From Gadus chalcogrammus (Eukaryota > Chordata > Actinopteri > Gadiformes > Gadidae): a stretch of DNA of 64,000 nucleotides. Made by a program: the position numbers and the translations under genes. The notes beneath the pieces are model-generated. The model searched no databases. It saw only the letters and a program-made list of their open reading frames with translations, and was not told where the DNA came from. The stretch spans positions 14,396,050 through 14,460,049 of the forward strand of contig NC_079424.1 in the NCBI RefSeq assembly GCF_026213295.1. The letters are read 5' to 3'. Positions 1 through 29,500 of the stretch are shown one piece after another; within the stretch, counting starts at the first letter, position 1; every line of letters starts with the position of its first letter.

Positions 1-502
1 CATGAAAAAAAATTGAAATGCGTTATGGATTGCCCTCAAGTAAATCTATACAAGACTAGTGTCTTCCTTTCCTGAAGAGGAGTCAGGGCATTTACAAGTT
101 GTTCAAGTGGATGGGAACGGGGTCACTACGGCAAAAAATAACTTTACTGATATTTGGACAGGGCTTGCGCACACCATTAAATGCTATTGTTAAATAAAAG
201 TTGCCTCTGGAAGACTGTGTAGATATATATAGGCCCTTGTAACATTGCACACATCCTTGCCATCACAGGCAAAAAAATATTGTCCAACGTCCCGTTGTAA
301 ATAAAAATGTACTTTACAATCTAATACTTAATGCTATAGGCATGTGCAAAATGTAATGCTACCTCAGGACGTATATTCTTACATTTTTATTAATTGCCAG
401 GGATTGGAAAGTCGGCCAAGGCTATCAGGAGGACTTGCAGGTTAGCAGCTTGTTCACACACGGTTTCAGAAGAACAACAACAAGGTATTTTGGTCTTTTC
501 AC
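1..502 (-). other. r3hdm2 intron sequence (right end of an intron running off the window)
   Basis: AT-rich, with no coding segment recognised on either strand. It is taken to be the intron after coding exon 17. Confidence 0.6.
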
Positions 503-17176
<16,674 letters not shown>

Positions 17177-18708
17177 CTTTCTGGGGAAAGGGAGAGGGTG
17201 GGGGGAGGGGGCTGGAGGACCCAGCAGAGGCTAGGGGTCAGGGAGAAGAAAAAAAAAAAGGCAGGTGTGTGACTTAGGTGTTTATCCGTTGGGACATCAG
17301 AGGGGTCAGACAGAGAGGTAGCTGCAAAACTGCAGACAGGTTGGTGGCGACTACTGTGTGGAATACCTATGGATGGTATCAGATGTGCGCTGACTCGCAG
17401 GGTGGATGCCACCGGCAAGGAGGAGGGGATCCCACTAGAGTGGAGTAGCGGGTTGGGCTGCAGCAGGAGGAGCACGGCAGTCCATGGCAAGTGTGGAGCC
17501 TGAGAGCTGGAGGCATCAGTTACAGCGACAAGGTCAGTTAGACAAGAGATTGTTTATTTCTATTTAACCATCTTTATGGCTTCAGGATTTCATGATTATA
17601 CAGATTGTTCACTTTGATTATTATTTGCACGACAAAATCCATTGACCGTGCCATAATCCCCAGGGAGTGGATGTTCATTGTTAAAAATCTATAACTTAAA
17701 CGATCTTAAACGATCAATGGTGTCTTGATATTCAAATAAATATCTTTTTCAGGAATTTTAAATGATTAGTTATTCAAGCATTATATCATAATTTCTTCGT
17801 GACTTCTTTCTTTATTGATTTATAAAAAAGGTAAATAAAGCAGACAGCACTTACTCAAGACCGTGTTCAGAGGAGCCAAGAGCAGGGATTAATCCTGGCT
17901 CTGCCCCACTCTCTATAGTGACAATTTTGCTTATTATGATAGCGTCTGCAAGGTTCAGGCTACAGTATTGATCAAAGAGTACTGTTGGCAAAGGAGGCTG
18001 TTACGCTCAAGCCAACCAAACATTTTCATTTGGTTCTTTCTTCCGCTTATTATTAGTTTGGAGAATTAATGTTTCACGACATTCAGTAGGTTTCATCCAT
18101 CCTCCCTAAATTCCTGGCCAAAAACGACTGACCCTCCGTACCTGATTGCCTCAGTAGTCAATAGCATCAGGCAGAGTATACTAATTTTACATAATAAAAA
18201 TAGTATACTTAAAATAAATATATACTGGCGTTTCACTTCGGATCCATTATGAAAATCATTCAGAAACAATTATATTTCCGCTATTTTGTGATGCACCGTA
18301 GCTGAACAATATTGAAAAATTACTGTTTAAGTAGCTGCAGTGTAAAGCTTTAACAGTAAGAATATCTTAAAAAAAAAAATCCTAATCACTGTTTCCAAGA
18401 TGAAGCTTAATAAAAAAATATGTAATCTTTGATTGCAAACAGATGAGTTGTGCAAATAAAATAAATCATTCTTCAAAACAACGAACAACACACGCCTATT
18501 ACACAATGACATCCTGGCAACCCCACATTCCCTAGGTGCAAGATCGATGCAGACCAGAAAAACACTTCAATCAACAACAACACAACCGGTGAAAAAGCAC
18601 AAAAGTAGCAGGCATACTAACAGCAATCGGGTGGAACTGAATGGGCAGCGGTTAGCTAGCCAGACTAAAGTGGGACAGGGAGGGAAACACAGACCGACCA
18701 GCCCCCAC

Positions 18709-18960
18709 CTGAACGTTCTTCTGGAGCCTCGCTCTCTCTCACTCTCTTGCTCTCTTCTCCGTCTCCGTCTCAGTGCAGTTGCATGCTCTGCCTTCCAATG
18801 AGGAGTCCTGGAGACCGAGAGGGAAAGAGGAAGACACGGGTGACGTCATTTTTCACACATCCAGTGACTCATCGCTGCTGCTGCCGTTGCTGCTGCTGCT
18901 GCTGCTGGGGATTCTGTAGGGCAGAGCTCCTGGAAACGCGGAGCCCATTGGCCAATAGAA
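18709..18960 (-). promoter_or_regulatory. r3hdm2: Candidate internal promoter and 5' exon of r3hdm2 (CRE + NF-Y motifs)
   Basis: On the minus strand, a palindromic ATTGGCCAAT (18947-18956, a CCAAT box on both strands) is followed by a CTG/CAG run (18877-18909) and a perfect palindromic CRE TGACGTCA (18841-18848). A possible splice donor CAG|GTGGGG follows, with the exon ending at 18709. The next good acceptor downstream is the ATG exon at 17180. Together these fit an alternative promoter with a non-coding exon; the TSS position is not determinable. Confidence 0.45.
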
Positions 18961-19645
18961 GTGCCAGGGCAACCATTACAAAAAATAAAGTCGATATTTA
19001 TTCAATGAAACCAAAAGATGTTGCAAAAGGTGCATTTCTCCTTAAAATGGGTTTCCCCAAACTGCAAGCATCAGTACTATTTGAAAGGGAACAAGTCGAG
19101 TGATATCTCCCATCACAAAGTAACTCTTTACTTAACCTCCATGTTAACAGCATCTTTGTAGTATTCCAGATCTTAATCTTCTTGTCTAGCCAATCATTAT
19201 GGTAACCAAGCCTTGCTGAACACAGGATTTTCCCACAGATTTTCCATTGGGTGTTTTAACCACTAATCGAATTCCTATTACTAAATTTGTCGAGTATCCA
19301 ATCTAAGAACAAGGAAATACCTAATGCCACACAACAATAAATGTAGCAGCAAGTTGAGTATACCCTACAGAGTCAGCCACTCACACTCAATATTCTGCCT
19401 CCATCAATCAAAAACCCCTCATCATCTTCCAATTACAAGTTCCTTTTCATTTAACTTCCTCCAATCAGAGGAAACAGCTTGAGCTCTGCCACCTCCCTTG
19501 TCATGAACGACAACCTGTTAATTACAGCAGTCATCATCGAATTAGGTTTTGTCATATGCACACATACATACATGGGCACCCTCTGCGGTATAAACAAGCT
19601 TTGCTTGGACACATGGGGGGGATCCACAAACACCTAATGGATAAA

Positions 19646-19731
19646 AAAGAGACACAGAGACACAGAGAGACACAGAGAGAGACCGAGAGACACAGAGACA
19701 GAGAGAGAGTCAAAGAGACAGAGACAGAGAC

Positions 19732-19798
<67 letters not shown>

Positions 19799-19845
19799 GA
19801 GAGAGAGAGACAGAGGGAGACAGTGAGACACAGAGAGAGCGAGAG
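19646..19845. repeat. (GAGACA)n / (GA)n / (GACA)n complex repeat
   Basis: About 200 bp of interleaved GA, GACA and GAGACA units in an r3hdm2 5' intron. The long open frames across it are repeat artefacts. Confidence 0.95.
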
Positions 19846-20238
19846 ATATTGGGATTCCCGGTGTGGGGAAGACCCAGGCAATGCAACAGCAAGGGCGTCA
19901 TCAGCCTCCTCGGCAGCAGCAGCAACGCAATGCATCAATGACCAGGACACCCACACAACCTCGCCCCGCTCTGCAGACAGTTACACAACGCACGCCATGC
20001 AGCAGCAAGCACAGCACAACACAGCCAAGATATCTACGCAGATACACTTTCTACTTGGCTACCGACACAGCGTATTGATGATTCACCAGGGGCTCTGGCT
20101 GCCTCTTCACATATTGATGTATGCATATATAAAATCCTCCACGCGGATACACACTGCTTGCAATGCAATTGTGCCTTATGTGGTGTAAATCGGAAATTTG
20201 ATTCAAATATTCTCTGCAGTGATAGAATGAATGAGTAG

Positions 20239-20240
<2 letters not shown>

Positions 20241-20286
<46 letters not shown>
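20241..20286. repeat. (CA)n microsatellite
   Basis: About 23 CA units in an r3hdm2 5' intron. Confidence 0.97.
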
Positions 20287-20288
<2 letters not shown>

Positions 20289-20617
20289 GAATGGGATCTC
20301 CAAATGGTGCTCATGAATGAAGCAGCCTACCCTATTCACTCCACCTCAGCCGCACCTCTCTCTCTCTCTCTCTCTTTCACATTCTCCCATTTGCTCTCTC
20401 CCTCCTCCTCCTCCTCCTCTAGGCGCCCCACTTCCCCCACACGAACATGGGTTGCCTAGGATACGGTAACGTCATTCTCAGCTGCTGCCATTTGCGTCGC
20501 GCAAGCAACAGTAAGAGAGGCAGGGAGAAGGATGATATAAAAAATAAATATGTGGATTACAGTTAGCGCCAGAGAGTTGGACAAATAAAAGTCGCCAGAA
20601 GGAAAAGGGAAGAATTA

Positions 20618-20650
20618 TTATTGTGTTCGGCTCACAACCGAACACAATAA
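20618..20650. repeat. Perfect hairpin (13-bp arms, 7-nt loop)
   Basis: TTATTGTGTTCGG at 20618-20630 pairs with CCGAACACAATAA at 20638-20650, around the loop CTCACAA. Confidence 0.85.
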
Positions 20651-23600
20651 GGCACAAGGTTGCTAGAGCTTTACACCTTTTACTCGCACGTATGGTTTAG
20701 TCAGTACACTTGCTTTTGACCATACATCGACATTCTGCATTACACTTATTGCCTTAACAATGGCTTTCAGTAGCTTTCCCCTGCCCTCACACCATTCCAA
20801 GAGTAAATAAAGAGGACTTATTCCAATGGTCAGCAAAGAGTTTGAGATTCTTCGCTTGTATCACACCTTTACTGAAGTGATAGCACAGGGTAGTGCACAG
20901 GAATTACCTACACCATGAGTCATATTTTTTTAGAAGAGAAGAGGCTTCAAGAAGAGGCTCAGATAAATGCAGTAAATGCATGGTGCAATTCCATTTGTAT
21001 TATGTTTTTGCTGAAAACTATCTGGACTAATGTTTTGGAACAGACGTATGCAATTGAAACCAAAGTAAAAATTGCATAGCTTGACCCCCCCCCCCCCCCC
21101 CCAGGTTAAACCACACATGAGCAGGGCAGTCCAGTAGCAGCATGCATGAATCAGTGCAGGGCACTCTGACCCACTTCAGGGTATTAGCGACCTTGGCAGC
21201 TCCACCAATACAAGCATGGTGGATGACAAGTCACTAGCTGACAGCAACAGGTCATCCCCTGCCCAGCCCACGGTGTCGGGTTACCACTCCAAACACAGCC
21301 AATGCTGCACGGTTCACAATCAGGGGATGTGAGCGCATGGTCTTTGGAGGGTGGGGAGCAAAAAGGGAAGGTTAGTAGAGTGAGAGATATTAAACCTTTC
21401 CATATCTATTTCCGGGCTACATATCCAAAAAGGACATCCGCATAGTTGAATTATTGGACTAAATGACCATGTGACAGCTACCAATAAAACAGGGGGTTTG
21501 ATAAACACATACAAAAAAATATGGAAAAAATTAATGAAATGACCACTATGTGCATTGCACAATGTCGTGCACCCTTGTGTAGTGGCAGAGTTTGGATACA
21601 TACACCACTTCTTTGATCACCTTCAATGATAATTACTTCCACATGAAAAGTGCTTGTACAATACAGGGCACGCATGTGCACTGTATGGGCATCAGTATGC
21701 TGGTCAAGGAGGCTATGTGCAGCAGGTACGTCACTGTCCAATTTAGTCTTTCCAGGGCAAGCTGGGTCATGGTCTTTGCAATAGTTAGCAACCGGGCATT
21801 CCACAGAAGTGAGTGGAATTTCTGTGCACACTGGGGGCATGGGGTCTGCTAACATGGACATGAAATTGTAATATGGTGATAATGTGAATGGATGCATATA
21901 TCTTCAAGTAATAGTTTCCTGCAAGTAAATGTTTTCTGCAGTTCCCTCATTTCCATGCCACTGCATTAGCTTATTACCAAAACCCATCACATAGAGTTGC
22001 AAAACTTCTTGGGTGGGTGCGGAAGGGGGATTTACATTAGTACATAGTTGTGCCCAATATCCTTTTTGTATCAAGTTATCGTCAATCATCATAACAGTTT
22101 TCCCCAAGAATGCAATATAGTCTCTGCGTAGCCTCCGAGTAAGATATTAAGATGAATGGAACCTCAACATAATTCACCTACTCAGTATTCTGAAGAGCAC
22201 AGAGCCCATTTGAAAACATCACAGAAAACCTGTTTCACAAAAAAGGAAGCAAACACAAGCAGTAGTCGTTGCAGGTGTATGTGGTGTATGTGGCAGCGCA
22301 CCGGTGTTTGTGGTTTATGTGTGAATGAACGTCAGAAAGAATTCCCCCTATTGCCTTGGCTACAGTACAGTGTAGCATGCCCCCACAGATCCGGTCTGGC
22401 AAAGGTTGAAATACTAGTAGGCGAATGGACTGGGCTGGGGTACTATACAGTCTGACAGACAAGAACACATTTATCCATCAGTCTCATACAGCGACCGTTC
22501 ACGAAGAAGGCCGGCTTGCCCGTGCTCACGAGTGTCCCTTGCCAAGTTTGACTAATTACCACGGTTAGTGAGCGGAAACTGGGGTTCCGTTCTTTTACTT
22601 ATCGTCTTTCTTCAACTAAGAATCCGTCATCATCATCCCACAACCTGTTATGTGTGCAACGCTCGGTTCAGTGAGGATACCCCTGCCTGTCACCTGGCCC
22701 CTCCCGTCCTCACATCCTTTAGTCCACCCACCACTAACCGATTTGTTTACTTTCTCCCTTTTCTCTGCTTTTTTCTTCCACGTTTAATGTGTCCTCCCGA
22801 TTGTCAGCCCTTGCTGCTGACGCCATCCTCCTCCGCTCAGCCAACCCACTCAGTCCTGTGGGATGAGCTCTGACTCATTCCCTCCCTCCCTCCCTCCCCA
22901 CAAACCTAGCTACCTTTCTGTCACTCGCTCTCCAAGTTCAGCAGCCTCTCTCTCTCGTTCCTTAGTTACACCTGTGTTTCTCGCCCTCTCCTCAGTCGCA
23001 CCTCATCTCCATCTGCCACCTCTTTCCTGTTCACACCCCACGACTCTGCCTCCCGCTCCTCCCCTCGTTTCACTAAAAGTATCTTCCTCTCTCCCTCCCC
23101 TTCCTTAGTTACTCCATGTGTCTCTCTCCCCCACCACGCTTTACCAGGCTAAATTTGACTTTCTTTGCAAGAATGACAAAACAGGCATCAGAGAAATGAG
23201 AGTAGGCCTAATGGACCCACAGTACGCCGCGACAATGTATGCAAGGGGATGAGCATGTCAAGTTCTCCCTTTTACATAATGAATAGGTAGCAAAGGAGAA
23301 AGGGGGAATCCTTAACCGGAATGCTTTATTGATGCGGCTCACAGTACTGCCAGCTCGAGGGTTATGGTCGAAAAAACTCAACATTTTACACAACACTAGT
23401 TTCCCCACTGATGTCATTGAGCACTTCTTATCAGTTGCCCCTTCTTATAATAATGGGCGTGTGCAGGTCCAGCAGAAACGTCTTCTTATCAACCTGTTTG
23501 TCAGAAGCTAGGCCTTGGGGATTATCTAAATAACAGCAACAGAGCACAGACAGAACATTTATTTTGGCTCAGCAAAAAAGCTGAAGACTGTCACACATGG

Positions 23601-26600
23601 AGAAGCCAAACAAACAACTCGGAAAATAGCTCCAGCCCTTATGAATGAAGCCACTAGTGTATGCATCACTGCATGCAGTGATACTTATGTAGCTAAGTGA
23701 CCAGGAAAGATTCACTGCATGATTTGGTTGCACAATCTCCAGGCCATCACATGTACCTAACAAGATGACAGCATAACTAGCATGAGGTTCAATTTAAGAA
23801 GAAATAAATTGGGGTGGGGGGGATTAAGCTGCATCAGAAGTTCTAATGTGAGAATTGAGTGTCAGTACAGAAGATAATAAAATAAGAGGATTCAAAGATG
23901 ATCAGTGTCAACATCAACATATTACCAGAATGGACTCTGGATAAACGACCATTCCTTCATTACAATCCAAATGCATCCTCTTTCCCTCATTTTGTTAGGA
24001 AGGTGGGGGGGGGGGGGATGACAGGGGAGAAGAAAACATGATCGAAGAGGGAGAGCGAAAAGGAGAGTGAGTCGGGAAGAGAGGAGAAAATTCTCAATGA
24101 TGAAACAGACTGTGCTGTTAAGTGATTGGACTAGGCCTCCACCAATGGAGAGAACAGCTCCATGGCAACAGGCTCTGTCACCAAGAGAAAGGCAGCCATA
24201 CCCCTCAATCCCCCCCCATCCTCTGCGTGCACGCACAAACACACACACACAGACACACACTTATAGAGCCAAGCGTATTTACCAATGTACAAACACACCT
24301 GGTATATTCACACAAACACTAACACGCAGGTACTACACAGCCGCGGTGGCCCACTTACAACTGCACACTTCAGGTCCTTAAAAAAATGTCTCAATCCTGC
24401 AGGCCCACAAGGGCTCAGGTACACATGCAATAAGCAGCCTTGTAAGAAGGCTTTTGGGAATATGACAAAATGTTTCTTTAACATTACAAATCAATGAAAT
24501 AAATGTATTAGGCTAATAAGGAATAACATTTTGATTAAAGAGACCCTAATCACAAATGCAAGCCTGTGGATTAATTGTGTTTTGATGGCAGTGAAATTTT
24601 ATACTACAATTATATAACTAATGTCTGCCTATAAGTAAGACTGCATTGTTAGTGACATATTTACAAGAACACATTTCTTCTCAGAACGGACTTTCACAAT
24701 TCTAATAAAGCGCTTTTTATTTCAGAATATTCTGCAGATTTGGGATGAGAACAAACCACCGTGCATTGCTGACTGTGCTAACAAGCTTAGCAAAAGGATA
24801 GCAAATGGTAAAACATGAAAAGGAAATGTATCTCAAATTGAGTACAGTACGACATGAAATCGATTGAACACGTAGACAAAGACGATGGCTCACCCATTTA
24901 AATTGCTTTGGTCAAACAAGAACCAACGTTTTGATAATCATGCATCCAGCATGGGTCCTATGAAGTTATAGGAGAACTTCTGTTACAGCAGAACTTCTAC
25001 TATGAGAAACGGCTAAAAGCCTGGGCTGGAAACCAGAAACTTCAAGGGGCGGAGTTAAACGTTATTCCCTGGTTCGTTAGAGATATTCCTCTACCTAAGA
25101 AAACTATTCATAAAAATATGTTTTACGAGTGGATAAGGTTTTCATGAAGGGATTTTAATGCATCCATTTCTACTTTGTATTTTTATCACAACAGTCAGTG
25201 CCCATCTTTTCATGTTCTCATCACACTGGGTTAAGGTTATGGTCTTCCTCTTGGCCTTATTAACCAGTCACAGAATTTGCTTTCCCTATTACGCTGACAA
25301 CATTCCTATTGGATCAAACAACTCATTCTCAATCCGGATGGTTGAATTAAAAGATGGGCGGCCCAAAACTAGTGGCAGCTTAAAAAAAACCAACACAGTC
25401 TGAGGACGTTGGTGTGTTTAGATGGCTCTGCTATCTCTTAAAGTTCCTTTGTCAGAAATCTTGCCGTCTTTCATGGCTTGCCATATGCTCAATTTTGATC
25501 GAGATGTAAAAAGTATTGCCAGAACTGCAATAGATAATTTGTATCTAATGCAATGCATCTAATTCATCATAGATACATTGCTAAATCAGACCAATGTTAT
25601 CTGCAGCAGAGGCAGAGGTGCTCATCCGAGCATTTATATATTTTAGACTCGATTTCTGTAATGACCGGTTGCCCAAACTCCATTACGAAAAGCATCCAGC
25701 TTGAACCCTTGACACCTATAGACCCCTGAATCGACCTGTTAACTAGCACTAGCCTAGCCCTCGTGCCGAAAGGTACTGGATTATAAATCCCCTACAGCTT
25801 CCTGGGCCACCCTGCCCAATCTATTCCCCAGCTAAGACTAGCGACTAGCCAGCACCTCATTGCCATGGACAATACAAATATATATTTTTTATTACACTTA
25901 AAATGTTTGCTGGTAATACTACTCTGTATGTCAATTGTGGCACCCATTGCACTTCTCACCATCCCTGGGAGAAGGGATCCCCCATTCTGTGTTCTTTAAG
26001 ATTTATTCCTTGATAATAAAACAATTTTGTAGGCTTAGGGGGAATCATAAATATATATGGCCTGGGTTAGGCCTTTTCAGATTGAAACTGATTAAGGGAT
26101 ATAAAGATAAAATTGACTTGACTTTCACTAATGCATATGAAATGATGCTTGAAAGGATATACACATACCTACTGATCAGCCATTTAGAGGATTTATTGGT
26201 CGATTATGATCATAGGCGCATCCATGTCTAGAAACAAGCGACTCCCTGGTCGGCATGGTTTAAATCTTAGGACATTATCAGACTCAGGTCTTAGTCGCGT
26301 GCATGCGTGTGTGTGTATGGTGGGCTCATCTAGCACACTAGAATTATTCTGTAACATACATCAAGGTATTACAAAACATAACAGTGCAGTCAAATTCCTG
26401 ATTCCTTATGCAAAATATATATATTCTTATAGTTTTGCGTAGCTTTCTGTTGAATACATAATTGCATTTTTGTTTCTCTAAGTGTTAAAATAAACTATAA
26501 ATAGTTTATTTTTAGTTAAAACTGCACAGGTAGACAGTGCAGTTTTTATTTATCTAAGGGGAACCTACACCCTGACCACACAACTTAATATTTACACTGT

Positions 26601-26639
26601 CATCAAGAAACAGTTCTGCGATTGTAAATGCAATGGGAG

Positions 26640-27155
26640 CAGGGATGCACCGATTAATCGGTATCGGCTGATATCTGCCTTTTGACTAGTGCTGCACGAT
26701 TTGGTGAAAAAGTAATACCGCGATTATTGTGAACAATATTGCGATTTGCGATTGCGATATAATAAACAAATGGTGTCATGAGTCTACATGCTTGGTTATC
26801 AAGGAAAATGCACCCAGATTACTGATTATTTTAAAATGTTACTTTCTCAACTCAAACATACAAACTTAAACTAGCATAAAAAATACATAAAGTAACAATA
26901 TTTTACAGAACAAAAAAAAAAAAAAAAAAAGTAAAAGGCATTTCTGCTTTGCAAACGTTTTCTCAATAGTACAACTAAATAAAAAATATATAAAAAATAG
27001 GAAAATACATATTTAAAAAAAAAAATTGTACAAAAAATTTTTTTTTTACTAAATCGCAGCCTTTTGCAGTTATACAATCGCAAAGGCTGATATCGCGATT
27101 AGGATTCGATTAATCGTGCATCACTACTTTTGACTGCTATCTGTAAATATGAAGA
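26640..27155. mobile_element. Older hAT-like repeat interrupted by the 440-bp element
   Basis: CAGGGATGCACCGATTAATC opens a repeat of the type widespread in fish genomes. Removing the inner element and one CTTTTGAC joins its two halves. The left end is clear; the right end is not identified and the element is probably truncated or decayed. Confidence 0.5.
26687..27126. mobile_element. Non-autonomous hAT element (440 bp) with 8-bp target-site duplication
   Basis: Terminal inverted repeats TAGTGCTGCACGAT and ATCGTGCATCACTA (one mismatch) are flanked on both sides by CTTTTGAC (26679-26686 and 27127-27134). An 8-bp duplication and short TIRs are the hAT signature. The interior is A-rich with no transposase frame, so the element depends on a transposase from elsewhere. 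Confidence 0.9.
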
Positions 27156-27735
27156 CATTCACCAATGGCAGTGGCAAATGTTAACTGTTTTCATGGGCAC
27201 GTGACAATACAAGTAATTCTCACACAGGTTACGGACGTCTGCTTTGCGTTCTGCTCTGCCCGATGGAAGCCATGACTAACAGGAAGGTCTGCTTGAAGTG
27301 TACCCCGCCGTAAACAGCTTGAGTACCCAGAAAAAAGAAGAAGACGGGCCTCCAATGAAACGTCTTGGCTGATGGAAAGTCACGGCTCCATCCTCACTGA
27401 CATATGGGGACTGAGGACAGAAACCTGGCATACATTATTGCCATATAATAAACCTAACACCTATCACTAGGCAGAGTGACAGCTTCGCTTTCATTTCAAT
27501 AAACCTAAAAGCTTGCTCACATGGGAGAGTGTATAATTAGGGCGTTCCGGTGCCCACGCCCACTAGACGTGAACCCATTTTAAAGTTCCCACACTGGTTC
27601 AAACATAAGTTGACCTAGCTTGAGTCACAGTGTTAGTTAAAAACAACAGCCTACCTGGTATTAAATGGGTTTGTAAATATCATTATTTTCAAACACAATT
27701 TATTTATTTATTTCCTAAATGAGACTTGAAAAATG

Positions 27736-27756
27736 GGGGGGGGGGGGGGGGGGGCG
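27736..27756. repeat. Poly-G run
   Basis: An uninterrupted run of about 19 G with a trailing CGGG. Similar C or G homopolymers occur at about 21085-21102 and within the MITE at about 51481. Confidence 0.9.
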
Positions 27757-29469
27757 GGAGTCATCTTATTAATTAGGTCATTTAAAATTTGGGTCAATAT
27801 TGTAATTAAAAAAATCTGCATCCAGTGGTAACATAAACTCTTTCAATATGAATTATCTCTTTTGTTTCAACGTTTTCCTGCAAAATAGGAGGACAGAATG
27901 AAATAGTATTTACCGGTATATTCTGCACTTCTAATGAATCTAAAATTCAACCATAATACGTCAAGAGAGCCATCACCGCATTCCTCTTTGATAATAAGCA
28001 ACCATAGAGCTTTCACTCTGGGTCTCTTCGGCCATGTACTTTGTCACATAGTAATGGGTGCAGTAAGGCATTTTCTGGATAACCCGTCCCTATAGGGTAA
28101 TGTAATAATACGAATAGCCCTGGCCAGCAGGGCAGAGGAGCAGTCAACAGCTCCGTCGCTGGGGCTTTCCTGAAAGGTCTCACCCAGCCCTGCAAGCAGG
28201 AGCCCTATCCCAAGGGATGCAACACCAATAACACCACTGAAGCGTATATCAGAGCTGGTATTGCTCAAATGTCCCCAATCGCTCTCCTGTACTCACTCTG
28301 TGATCATGAGTGTCTGCACTCAGAATCCACCTTGAAAGAAAATGGTGAAACAAATAGCGGGATAAACCATCAGCACTCAAGCATCCTTCTTTTCGTTTTC
28401 CTAGCTCAATCTGCTAGCTTCTTCTCCTTTCATTCCCTGTGGCCAGTGACAAGACCCTGGACCTAAATAAATGACAAGGCTACCTTACAGCTCGGCTAGC
28501 CAGTGTTTTATCTTTCTATAAGTAAGTATATAGGTGTCTTTATATTCACATATTCTCTCTACAGTTAAAGCAGATTTCAGATTGCAGGTGCACAGGTACT
28601 CTGTGCAAGGTGAGGGGTTCTCAACTTGGTTTCCCGTCAATAGGAAAGGTTGTGATCAAGGCATGAGACCAAAAACCTAACAATCAGTGACTGAGAAGAT
28701 TACCAGTCACACTTTGAAAAACTCTGCTGACAGATCATTTAAAAACAACAAGCCGAACATGCAAGCCTAAATAATTCAGAGTCAATAAGAGACTTCAGCA
28801 ATGCTAGCAGCCACATCAATTACTGTTCAAATGTGGAAGTTGAAAATGTGATGCATTTTTAAAAGGGCTGTTAAAGAAATTATGGCTGTACCGTTATTAT
28901 AAAATAAAGCAGATGATAGATCAATGCGGTCTTCAGTGATTGACATATAGTTTAATCCCATTCTGAAATACTTGATACCCTATATGTGTCTTTTTAAGAC
29001 TATACGATTGTTTACTAAAATTATTATGCTATGTACAGTAGATAGGCTTAATAAGCATTATATTCTTACAAACAAATCCACACTCTTTACAGGATACCAT
29101 CATGCATTGATAGCTGCAATATTTAGACATAAAATGTTTGGCACATCCCTAAATGTTGCTAGAAATGATGGGCAACTAGAGACATCAATGAAGGTAGCAC
29201 AGGAAAGTTTCCCTATGAGACCAAATTGCATTCCCACACACACCATAATATTAACTGGAAAATTCCTAAAGAAATGTACTTGCACTCTATATAAATTAAA
29301 CTACAAAAGGCATGGCAAACCCACTACTTCACTCTGCCCTTAATGTTTGTTACGAAAATTCTATGAAACGTGTTTGTGGATTTTCCCCTTTACAGAGCCT
29401 TTTCTGGAGCCAAATATCGTATTAGCAGAGAGACCACACTGCTCTTGCTCTGCATATGCACCTAGTGCA

Positions 29470-29500
29470 GACATTTGATGGACCTAGTCCATCAAATGTC
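29470..29500. repeat. Perfect hairpin (14-bp arms, 3-nt loop)
   Basis: GACATTTGATGGAC at 29470-29483 pairs with GTCCATCAAATGTC at 29487-29500. The stem is too short for a pre-miRNA. Confidence 0.85.

Noticed and set aside
20451..20471. RFX X-box with a CRE half-site next to the (CT)n tract
   Set aside because: GTTGCCTAGGATAC has two mismatches in the second half-site, and no donor or other promoter feature accompanies it.
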